A stretch of 64,000 nucleotides of DNA from assembly GCF_949987535.1 (NCBI RefSeq), contig NC_080082.1, positions 31,098,011-31,162,010 of the forward strand. The letters are read 5' to 3'. A program made the translations under genes and the position numbers. Under the pieces are notes generated by a model. It ran no database searches and had not been told where the DNA came from. It saw nothing but the letters and a program-made list of their open reading frames with translations. Shown one piece after another: positions 48,601 to 58,945 of this stretch (position 1 is the stretch's first letter; every line of letters begins with the position of its first letter). The stretch comes from Balaenoptera acutorostrata (Eukaryota; Chordata; Mammalia; Artiodactyla; Balaenopteridae).

Positions 48601-48840
48601 ATTAGAGCTCAAATGATCCTTAGGGTAAATTTAAGAAGCCTCTAGTTCAAAGAGCACAAACTGATGCTCTGTTTGACCAAACAGGGCCCACAAATCTATA
48701 CATCCTGAGATTTTATAAAAATATCTAAATTTCTGACTTTTCTTGAAAATGTAGCCACGCTAGGCCCACCTTCTGCAGAGAAGCAATTGGCTAGAGCTCA
48801 TCACTGTCGCCTTCATTTATTTATTTTTAAATTTTCATCG

Positions 48841-49192
48841 GGGCTTCCCTGGTGGCACAGTGGTTAAGAATCTGCCTGTCAACGCAGGGGACACGGGTTC
48901 GAGCCCTGGTCTGGGAAGATCCCACATGCCGCAGAGCAACTAGGCCCGTGAGCCACAACTACTGAGCCTGTGCTCTAGAGCCCACGAGCCACAACTACTG
49001 AGCCCGTGCACCACAACTACTGAAGCCTGTGTGCCTAGAGCCCGTGCTCCGCAACAAGAGAAGCCACCACAATGAGAAGCCCTCGCACCGCAATGAAGAG
49101 TAGCCCCCGCTTGCCGCAACTAGAGAAAGCCCGCGCGCAGCAACAAAGACCCAACACAGCCAAAAACTAAATAAATAAATTAAATAAATATA
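48841..49192 (+). mobile_element. CHR-type SINE, long form with internal tandem units
   Basis: Head with A box in 'tggcacagtgg' and B box ggttcgagccc (about 48896). The body differs from the short-form copies: a segment around 'gccacaactactgag' is present three times (starting near 48952, 48988 and 49010) with about 25-35 bases between starts, followed by two 'cctagagcccgtg'-like units. The tail is AAATAA-rich. Flanks aaattttcatcg (48829-48840) and a similar T-rich stretch with cgtca (49197-49210) are a degenerate target-site duplication, consistent with an older insertion than the short forms. Confidence 0.92.
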
Positions 49193-49329
49193 AAAAATTT
49201 TTTTTCGTCAGTGATTTTTATTCATAAACATAAATTTACCTAGAATCAAATGTTACTTTTATTTTCTCAATTTGATTAAATAGTAGAAAAATATGCTGTA
49301 ATTATAGTGGTTATTTTTCACTGCTGCCT

Positions 49330-49560
49330 TTAAATAAAGTATGTGTTCTCCAGTTCACTACATAGTCCATTTTACTTATTTTACAATTATTTTACCTACA
49401 ATAAAACACATAGATCTTAAGTAATAAGTTCAATGAGTTTTGAAAAATGTATATGCTCATGAAACTATCACCCAATCAAGGTATTCATGTCCACCCCATC
49501 CCCCAAGTTCCCTCATGCTCCTTTACAGTCACTTCCCTCTTCTTTCTCTTCCCTTCTCAC
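49330..49560 (-). mobile_element. L1M 3' UTR fragment, reversed
   Basis: 'tcaatgagttttgaaaaatg' (about 49430), 'aaactatcacccaatcaagg' (about 49461) and 'aagttccctcatgctccttt' (about 49505) are reversed L1M 3' UTR phrases. Confidence 0.6.
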
Positions 49561-50679
49561 TCCTGTTTGTTACCTGCCCATCAGCATTTGAATTTGAAAT
49601 TCCTGACCTACTTTAAAAATCTCTTCAGACTCCAGTCAGGAAACTAAACCCTAAGGAGAGGCAGAGTCAGAAGGAGAAGCGAAGTTCCCAAACTTCTGGT
49701 CCCTAACACCACCCTCAAAACTAAGTCCTCTCAACCTGCTGCCCAAGAGTTGACCTGAAAGAAAATGCCAAAATATCATCATCGCAGGCTTTAAGGAGGC
49801 ACACAAGATGGGTGAAACAATTAAGGCTGTGACTTCACTTGGAATGAATCAGGTTTGGAAGTAGCAATTAAGTAGCAAAGGTGAGTAAGTTTAGACAGAC
49901 ACTTCTCTGGGAGGGCTACTGTGACCTAGATTTGAGCAAGTTTACACCCAGCAGTGGCCATGGGCCTGCTCCATCCCCACCAAAGGGGGAGCATCTGGGG
50001 TCAGCCTCCTGCTGTGTAGCCTCGCCACTGTGAAACTCTGAAATGGCAGGAGCCCAGAGGCAAAAATAACCTCTGCTCTCCATGCCAGGCCACCTGCTTC
50101 TCGTCTAGGGCTGATGATCTTTGTTTAGGAGGCTAAGCGCCATATGGGATCCTGAACCCCTGTTTTTTAAAAAAAAATGATATGTATGAAATTAAACCTG
50201 AATGCATTTCTGTGTGGAGTTGACTCGGTGCCTTTCTTTCTCCATTAACCACTTTGGTTAATCAAGTTCCCACCTGAGGGTAAGGTATGAGGAAAAACAG
50301 AAATAAGGTATATTCCCACTTTTATATTTAAGAAGTCTCAGTATCCTCAGAGTCAAAGTAAGCAGTCCCATATGGTTTTAAAGCAGCCAGTGGACACTGG
50401 TGCCTCAACTACCCCATTATGAGAATTTTCCTGCACTCTCCGTGCACAGCAAAGAGTGAAATTCCTCCTTCTTAAAACTTTGTACTTCCTTCCCAAGAAA
50501 AATGGCTCAGAGGGATGGATAGCCCTGGCATGCAGAGTTGACTTCGGATGCAATCGTAAACACAGCACAGCCCCCAGGAACCACATAGGCTTTTGTTTTG
50601 CCCCCACCAAGATTTGAGTCTGCAGCCAGTGAGGAGATGCTATAGCTGAAAGTAACCAATGAAACTAATCTGGTCCAGC
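49561..50679. other. No gene or repeat recognised
   Basis: About 1.1 kb with no recognised element or coding signal. Confidence 0.4.
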
Positions 50680-51155
50680 AGATACATTTTATGAATGAAG
50701 AAGCTGAGGGCCAGAGAGGTGAACAAGTTAATAACTACAATTTTTTTTACACGTCCTGGGTTTCAATACTCAATGCAACTTAATAATATATAGGACATCA
50801 TTTTGGTTCCATGCCAACGCTATGAGGTAAAGAGAAGCAACTCTATTTTGCAGATGAGAAGACTGAGACCTTGAGTAATGAAAAACTCACTTTCGTCCAG
50901 AAAAATGAAGTCTGATGTTAGACGAATATTCATCTCTTTGAGCCTCAGTTTCCTCACCCTTACGGGAATAATAATATTTTCTACCTGGTAAGATTGTTAT
51001 GAAGATTCAATAATATATGAAGAATGCTAAAAAGTATTTCAGCACTCAATAAATTGTTGTTGGTAAGCTATTATTAAACAAAGGGCAGAGCCAATAACAG
51101 AACCCCTGTCTCTATATTACTGGCACAGGGCCCTTTCCATTAGACCATGCTATAA
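50680..51155 (-). mobile_element. Reversed MIR remnants, one split by another MIR
   Basis: A scrap at 50680-50740 ('agctgagggccagagaggtg') is followed by a reversed MIR body (50755-50895, with 'tattttgcagatgagaagac'). The matching reversed tRNA-like head appears only at 51078-51155 ('aagggcagagccaataacag' to 'ccattagaccatgctat'). Between body and head lies a forward MIR. Confidence 0.6.
50905..51075 (+). mobile_element. MIR SINE, forward, nested in a reversed MIR
   Basis: 'gagcctcagtttcctcaccc' (about 50940), 'gggaataataatattttcta' and 'cagcactcaataaattgttg' (about 51040) are in forward MIR order. It separates the two parts of the reversed MIR. Confidence 0.7.
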
Positions 51156-51649
51156 GAAACTCAGATTATACATCATCTATGCTGTAGTCAGAACACGCAT
51201 GAAGCCCAGTGGTGAAGGACGGAAGGGGGGAGGCAACGGACAAAAACCATCTAAGACGTGGAGATTAGCTGTTACCCAAAAAGGGCCTCAGGTAATCATC
51301 ATTCAAATTTGCAACTGCATCTCATAGAAGAGTGCGGATGGGACTTTATTAGAGGGCTCTGCCAAAAACATATTGGCAGATACAGCCCTGAGCTTGTGGT
51401 TCACCAGACACACAAGAGCCCCTCTTCAGGAAGGGGACCCTGCTTGGGCCCTGGCTCAAGTCCAAGTTAATGCACAGTTAAAAGTAGCAGCTGCAACAGT
51501 GCTGAGATAGGGCTTCCCCTGGAGGAGGGCCTGGCCAAGGAGGCTCTCCCTTCCCAAATTACTTATCAATTGTTAACAGAGACAACTTTAAACAACACAC
51601 ACAAAAGCAAACAAAACCTCAACAAAATTTAGCCTCAAATACAAATACA
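51156..51649. other. No gene or repeat recognised
   Basis: About 490 bases up to the perfect hairpin. Confidence 0.4.
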
Positions 51650-51713
51650 AATTGTATTTGTTCTTTTAATATCTGTATTAGAAAATACAGATATTAAAAG
51701 AACAAATACAATT
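51650..51713. repeat. Perfect 30-bp inverted repeat, 4-nt loop
   Basis: Arms at 51650-51679 and 51684-51713 are exact reverse complements; the loop is AGAA (51680-51683). The arms are AT-rich and start aattgtatttgttctt. The pairing stops sharply at both outer ends. It does not match the MADE1 or other miniature elements that I know. A CAAATAC-type phrase is also repeated just upstream (51636-51650). Confidence 0.95.
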
Positions 51714-51714
51714 C

Positions 51715-52330
51715 GTCAACAGATTTATGGGAACCCCTCAAATAAAGACAAATTCAAACATCAATGAGGTCTAATTTTCACCCACCAATTGGGGGGTGGG
51801 ATGGGGGAATCTCTGAAATATAATAATGCTGGCAAGGATACAGTGAAAACTGGTATACTCCGATTTTGCTGATTCTAGTGCAAACTGGTGCAACACTTTT
51901 GGAAAGCAATTTGGCAATACTTACTGAAAACCATAAAAACATTCGTATCTTTCGATTAAGCAATCCTCCTTTCAGAGTCTAAGGAACTAATCCAAAATAA
52001 GGAAAATGCAGCATGAGTAAATATGTAATTGCCACATTACTTGTAATGGTGTCAAAATCAAAAGCAACTTAAATGTCCAACAGGGGAATGATTTTGCATG
52101 TTTAGTACATTTCCTTGATGGAATATCCTGTAGCCTTATAAGGAAACTGCCTGTAATTGTAAGAGAAAACACAGGCTCCTATGATTACAACTATTTTAAA
52201 ACATGCATATAAAATGCATATGCGGGAGACAAAGACTCAAAGGGAAATATCCCCAAAACATTAATAGTTGTCTGTGTCTGAGTCTCTATTTTTTAATCCA
52301 TTTGTTACTTAGGATACCCCCATTTTGATA
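51715..52330 (+). mobile_element. Ancient L1 (L1M) 3' end
   Basis: 'tggcaaggatacagtgaaaa' (about 51831), 'ggaaagcaatttggcaatac' (about 51901), 'aacttaaatgtccaacaggg' (about 52066) and 'gatggaatatcctgtagcct' (about 52117) are L1M ORF2-end phrases in order. Frames are broken. Confidence 0.75.
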
Positions 52331-54127
52331 AGGTTACCATATTATGTATATCAGTTTGTACGAACTAGCAACCCAGAAAGCACATCTTACTATAGATTAT
52401 TTGATCTGGCCTATACGGTTTTAAAACAGTGAATTATCTGCCAATGTTAAAAAATTCAAACAGTTTGACATCCACAGCTTCTACTGAAAATTCTGAGCAT
52501 TCTTCACATTCCCACAAGGTAACAACTGGTCAGAGTGAAGAGACGACTGGCCCTTGCAAACAGTGTAAGTGCTGGCCTGTTTGTCACGGCTGCCACAACT
52601 CCTGTTTGTCTTTTCACCGAAGCCTGCTTCACTCTATCATGTCACCTGCCCGATTCCTACTCTGTATGATTAAGAGAAAAAAGAAAAAAGAAAAAGAACA
52701 GATGATGGGAAATGGTACCTAACTTGAATCCCCCTTTAAAGGTGAATCATTGCATATTAAGCTTAAGCTTTGGTTGGACCATTACATCACCAGAAAATCA
52801 TGGTCCAATCCACTACTCTCCTCACCATGCACAGCACAGGCGATTCCGGGGTCTTTCGTACCAACAAAAGGACAGTTGGACCCATCTCGACTCTTGACCC
52901 TGGCCGTGTTCCTCGGGCAATGTCTCTGCCGCTATAATCGGTCTCCTTTTTTCCTTGAAGCTAGTCCCTTGCAAGGCTCTGGCCACCCTCCTTCTCTAAG
53001 CTTAATAGGACTACAGAGGCTAACACACCTTAGACACCAGTTCACAGCCACCCCTGCCCGAGATGCCTTTCCACATTACAAATCCAAGTTATTTTCTGAG
53101 CTTCTTGAGACAGAGAGCCAGCAGGTTAAAGAAGATGCTTTCTTTCTCCCTGTACGTATTTGAGCTGTGATCTGACAGAACTCTGGCTCTTTTTGCTGTG
53201 GGCAGATGTTGGCATTTTTCTTTTCCCAGGGGCAGAGGGTATAGGAACAGAGCCTGTGCAGCAGCAAAATGGAGAGGTGGCATTGGAGGGTCTAGGCGCC
53301 ATCATTATCTACTGCATTAAAGACACAGCGTGAAAAGGACGGCCGGGAGCTTGCTGTTTGTAAATCTCCACCAAAAAGTCACAAATTAACCACTAACACT
53401 ATACGTTACACTCATTTACATAAGCCTCTGCCAAAGCTAGAATCTTGGTAGATAAATTAGTTAGAAAACGAGCAAATAATTAAAAAAAAATTTTTTTTTT
53501 TTACTTTACTATTCTACATGTCTGATCAAATAAAAGCCAAGGGAGTGATTCTGGACTGAGGACCTTTAGCAAACACGGAGACGCCAAGCAGAATGTCCTT
53601 AACTGTTTCCTAAAGCTCGGAAAATTGTTCTTCAGGCAAGAGAGAAGATTTATTTCAGATAAAGGACAAATGCTGTCCTTTAATTAACAACATCTATCTC
53701 TGGGACAAGCCCATCAGGTATACAATACAGAAGATTCTTTTAATATAAAGGACAGATGGCAACTTCACTCCTGGGACTTTCAAGGCTGCCCCAGAAAAAC
53801 ACACAATTTTAAAAGGCTTTGAGAATCCCCTAAGGAGAGCCAGGCAGGAGACAAGAACACTTCATTGCCCCATTTACAAAGTAAACCAGAAAGTGTCTCC
53901 GAACCATCCAGAAACACTTGAAGAAGAGCCGGGGAAAGCCGAAGGAGGAAAATAATAAGGTCTGCCTCGCAGTCAGGTTGTGAATTGTGTGAAAGTTTCC
54001 TTTCCTCTCAGCCTGAAGGGCACCTGATGAGAAGCGGTTTTAATGGCAAGTGCTGACTAGCACTCTGGGCTCCATGATCACATAACAAGAGAGCAAAACA
54101 CAACTTCCAAACCTCCTCTTTTTTTCT
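52331..54127. other. No gene recognised
   Basis: About 1.8 kb. The 137-codon frame at 52750-53163 has no domain. A part around 52429-52510 may be an old DNA transposon scrap but I cannot assign it. Confidence 0.35.
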
Positions 54128-54345
54128 ATTTCTTCTTCTTTTTTAATTGAAGTATAGTTAATTTACAATGTTGTGTTAGTTTCAAGAGCACAGCAAAGTG
54201 ATTCAGTTATACATATATATATCTATTCTTTTTCAGATTGTTTTCCTTTAGAGGTTATTACAAGATATTGAGGAGTGTTCCCTGTGCTATACAGTAGGTC
54301 CTTGTTGTTTACCTATTTTATATACAGTAGTGTATATATGTTTTG
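54128..54345 (-). mobile_element. L1 3' UTR fragment, reversed
   Basis: 'atttacaatgttgtgttagt' (about 54161), 'cacagcaaagtgattcagtt' (about 54190) and 'atacagtaggtccttgttgt' (about 54290) are the reversed L1 3' UTR, as at 41491. A target-site duplication is not obvious. Confidence 0.88.
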
Positions 54346-56979
54346 TTAATACTGAAAACATCCAACTGGCCATTTCCAGCCAGGCGAGCACCAGGTTTGC
54401 TTGGTGAAAGGAGGTTAGGATGAGGTCCCCAGCCCGTGTGGAATGTCTCTCCTTTTATGGTCCTCATTAATCTGACTCCCCACACACATGTGTCGGTACA
54501 AGATTCCTACAGCATGTGTTAGACCTGCCTAACCGGGCGCTAACATTATAAACCGCACATCAACACTTCTTGCCTGGGTGTTAATGTCTATTAATGTCCT
54601 GCTGGGGAAAAGGCTCTTAGAACCAGCCCAGAGCCACAATTCAAGACTGCCTGCCGCAAGGTCTAGCCTGAGCGTGCTGGTTTTAGATGGCATGTTTCAT
54701 TAACAGAATTTCGGGGGGATGGGGGGTGCTGTGGCGCTGTACTTGGTTTCAAGTTGCTGAGATGATCTTCGCACAAGAAGCTAAAAGAGCCACCTAAAGC
54801 TGAAGGAATTTAGGGTCGAGGACTTAACCACATGGAATTTGGCTACTGATCACCCCAGATACCAAATTAGGCTTTTCTTCTGCTGCATTGTGATGGTTTC
54901 TAACACAAGGGTACGGGGAGGAAAAGGGCTTGCCAATGTCATGGTGAGTTTCCTTGTCTGCACGTTTTCTACACTGTCTCTGAAATGATGTATATTTTCC
55001 TCAAACTATTTCCTAAGTTCCCAAGAGCACATATAATTTGCTTATATATATATATATGTATGCCACTGATAGAGGTGAATGAAGTATATACTGCGGATTT
55101 CTTTTATATAACATATGAAGAATGCACACGCACACATACACATATATATGCAAACAAGCTAATTAAATGACAACTTTAATCATTTTGTGGAGTTTCCTCA
55201 AGCTTTGCTTGGCATCACACAAAGTGCATATCTAAGCCACACAACTCCACTCCTGCAAAAAAAAAAAAAAAAAAATACACACAAGCGCAACCGTCAAAAC
55301 CGGATTTGCCCTTCTCTAAATTAATCCAATTATTCAAATGTCAGTTATATCTGTCACAGCCTGGCTCCTTGGGCCGAACCAAACTGTTAAAAATTAAAAC
55401 TGTTTTACTTCGTTTAGTCTTTCTGCCTTTTTAGTGTAAAATCCACGGTCTCGACAAAAAGTTGTGGGATTTGACACCCAGTGCAACACAACCCTATTGC
55501 TGTCATCCATGCATAATTCACTTTGGAAATATGCACTTGCTTTAAAATATTACTAAAATATACATGTAACATATGCTAATTGCACTGCGTTGGCTTGTAA
55601 GCTCCAGCCACTAGGTTACATGTAAACTTCGCCAAGTGCATACACTGTGCATAAAGGGATTATAAATGAAAGGAAATATCTCTGTCCCTAGCTCTCTGTC
55701 TCCAGCCTTGGCCAAACTGACAGCCCCAAATCCCAGCACCATCTAACATGCCCTTCCCGTGGAGAAGACAGCCTGTTCTCAGAGTCTTAATTACATCCCA
55801 GCTGACTGCCCAGCATTGCCAAAATCAGGCAACAAACGCTGGCCCTTCACTCACAATATGGTCCGCTAAACAGACTCCTGGTCACACAGAAAGAAACTTT
55901 CACAACGTGGAGAAATAAAGGGACAAGCAGGAGATCAAGGGAGAGCATAAATAGTAACCTAGGGAATGGAAGAGACAGAAACCATTCATCCCCACCACAC
56001 AGAAAAAGGGGAAGAAAAAGAAGAAAAGAAAAAGACAAGGATTCTCTTCCCAGAATCCTCGGGTACCACCGAGCAGCAGAATTTTAACAAAGCTATCCTT
56101 ATTACAATGAAATCAAAGCCCTACTCATCCAGCCAAGTACCGCTGCTCCTCAAGATGGGCTGCTGATACTAAGACTCAGTAGATTAATGATTGTTAAGCA
56201 AGACTCACCCACCCCACATGGATCAGGCCATTATAATTACAGAAGAACAGCATGCAACATTCTACCATTGCAAATGGTATCATATGTTTTCCTGGCTGGC
56301 TTTTTGGGAAGGGTGTAAGCTCATCTGATATGGGCAGAAGGTACTAAAGTCTTACGGTTTGTATCCACCTGTCCCTCACATCTACATACATTAAAATTAA
56401 GTTTCTTTCTGTTTGTGGTCACATCACATGTAAATGACAGCCAGTCGGTCACCCAACTTAGAGGCTATTCTTGGTTTGGTCCAACTCTAAATATAGACTA
56501 AGGGCATACATGAGATTTACTTGAAGGCGCTTTGGAAGGCAGTTGTTCTCCAGAGCAACAGAAACCAAGATCAACAAAAGATCCTGAAAGGGGGGTAACA
56601 GAGAAAGCTCTGTCCTATATATTAAAATGTCGTATGCTGAGAAAACAAACAGTAGTTTCAAATATGAGCTCCAAATGAGAAGTTACAAGGGCAGGTGTTT
56701 GGAATTTCACTCGTTGATTTTAGTATTGAAATTGTGTTTCTGGGGGTACCACGTATTCAACACAATGGGAACAGTGCCCCCTGGTATTCGGTTGTGGAGC
56801 AACCCTGGTTGACTTGCAATTAAACTGCTTCTCACATGGGCAACTCCATGCAGTACGTTCCAAGAGGAACAGGCTATGGATTTAGCTATTTTAATGATGG
56901 TAGAGGAGTCTCCTAAACAATGCAGGGCCAGATAGCTAGTCAAACAGCAAAAATAACTCATAGGTGATAAGTACAATTT
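54346..56979. other. Repeat-poor unique stretch
   Basis: About 2.6 kb without recognised retroposons. Contains a short TA run (about 55043-55056), a 19-A run (55257-55275) and, at 55290-55690, AT-rich sequence with homeodomain and POU-like cores (TAATTA-like, atgctaatt at 55573). No coding signal. Confidence 0.4.
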
Positions 56980-57110
56980 ACAAAGCACTTAAATAGACAT
57001 CCCCACTAAGTTTGGTATTACAGGTTGGTATCATTCTTCTGATTTTACACAAGAGGACACTGAAAGTCAGACAAGTTAGATGGCTCATCCAAGATAATAG
57101 GGTTTTTCAC
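56980..57110 (-). mobile_element. MIR SINE fragment, reversed
   Basis: 'acaggttggtatcattcttc', 'ttttacacaagaggacactg' and 'gatggctcatccaagataat' are in reversed MIR order. Confidence 0.6.
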
Positions 57111-58257
57111 TGCAAAATGCATACTGCCCTGTGTTATTGCTCTAGAAAACACAGAGGAAAGACAGAGTGAGGGTAACTAAATATTTCACGCGTACAGTGT
57201 TGGATAAATCAGGAGAACATAAGTACCTTACTTAACAGTAATAGTAGGGGTAGCAAGCGTGCACTTCTGGCAGGTAGCAAGAAGTCGAGGTGTTGAAATG
57301 TAATTCCTTCTAAAAACTTCCCTCCTCCCCAACATAGCTGCCCTTGGGTGGGGAAGATGAGGATACCACTGATGCCTTTATTAGGAGTTTCAAAGAGCAA
57401 AGCTAACTGCCCAAGCACACCACCAGTTAAATAATACTACCGCTATCATACTAGTACCACTACTAATTCCCTCTTTGTCAAAGAAGATGATGCCACTAAC
57501 CCCTATTATATGGTGACAACATGATGGAATATTTTATAAAAGGGGGTCATTATTATAGGAATGGAGTACCCCAAAGTATTACAATTGTTAGGGTAAATGA
57601 TTCTGGGACTCATAAACTGGTTTTTTTTGGTTGTTGTTTGTTTTTAGTTTTACCTTATGGAAAATGCTGAGTTAAAAAAAAAATTTCATTATAATATAAT
57701 CTGAACTCAGCATGGCTTAACTAGAAATCATAATCTAATGCCTCATATGCAGCCCTAAAATTAAATCTTTGTACTACTTTATTCTTGAGCTGGTATAAAG
57801 CTATAAGACAAGAAAACAATGGATTCAGTATATCTTAACAGTGCTGAGTAATAGCCATTTCAGTGATTCATTATTTTCTCTGGAACTTAAATAATGAAGA
57901 TTTGGAATCCTGCTTCCATTATAGAAACAGACTACATTCAAATTGCATCTTGAGAATTGATACCAAACATCCTTTGGGGATAAATTCACTGCAATTTGAA
58001 GTCTGGGAAGGCAACCAAGATATTTAATGGAAAGAACATGGACACATTTAACATGTGCTTAAATAAGAGATTTTTTTTAAAAAAAAGAAAAGAAAGAAAA
58101 CAACTTTAAAATCCAAGCCAACGGAAAGGGTTTCAAACTATGCTGAGAGGACATCTCCCTCACCAGCAATCTACATATCAGCTAATAAATGAAAAGAAAA
58201 TAAAACATTGGTTGTGTTCTGGTTCCCTTAAACATAAGTCCTCCTCAAGGCTTAGGC
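57111..58257. other. No gene or repeat recognised
   Basis: About 1.1 kb, AT-rich, no recognised element. Confidence 0.4.
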
Positions 58258-58497
58258 CAAGGGTTGGCAAACTAAGGCCCAAATCCTGTTTGTTGGCAAA
58301 CAGGGCCAAATCCTGCCACCTGTTTTAGTATATAAAGTTTTACTGGAACTCAGCCCCACTTATTCATTTATATATTGTCAATGGCTGCTTTTGCATTACA
58401 ACAGCAGAGTAGAGCAATTGTGACAGAGACTGAGTGGCCCATGGGGCCTAAAATATTTACTATCTGACCTTTTACAGAAAAAGTTTGCCAACCTCTG
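58258..58497 (+). mobile_element. Non-autonomous hAT-type DNA transposon
   Basis: About 240 bp with terminal inverted repeats: caagggttggcaaact at the left (58258-58273) against the complement of agtttgccaacctctg at the right (58482-58497). Interior phrases 'aaagttttactggaactcag' and 'ctaaaatatttactatctga' are those of a common old mammalian miniature element. Flanking octamers gcttaggc and gccttgac agree at five of eight positions, weak support for an 8-bp target duplication. Near the left end a 29-bp unit is duplicated (58263-58291, 58292-58315). It codes for nothing. Confidence 0.8.
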
Positions 58498-58789
58498 GCC
58501 TTGACAAAGACCTACTGTGATCCACGTGGCATCCCTGCCAATTCTAAAGAACTCACCTTTATGAAAACTGGCTTAAAGTTTATATTTGAAGAAATACACT
58601 TTGTTTTATATCCTGGCATGGTTTAGTTTTCACAGCAGTGACTGAAAGCTTAGCACTGGGTTGGCATTATTATCAGGAACAGCTAGGGGGAATTTTAGCA
58701 ATCTGCTTCAAGTTCCTTGCTGAAAGTTCTACTACTTTCCAAGATAAGAGCAAGTCTTCTCACAGAGGCACAAACCTAAAACTGGTGAC

Positions 58790-58945
58790 CATGGCTTCAG
58801 AAGCAACAGACCCAGCTTTGAGTCCCACCTGCTAAAATGACTTTAAAAATGTGAGGTGGGAATTATTCCACATTAGCTTTCTGAGACCCAGTTTCTTCAT
58901 TGGGAAAGTGAGGAAAAACCTCTCTGAACTCAGGTGAATGAGATG
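58790..58945 (+). mobile_element. Possible MIR, forward, decayed
   Basis: 'ccagctttgagtcccacctg' (about 58812) and 'gagacccagtttcttcattg' (about 58883) match the MIR head and core with much decay. Confidence 0.4.
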
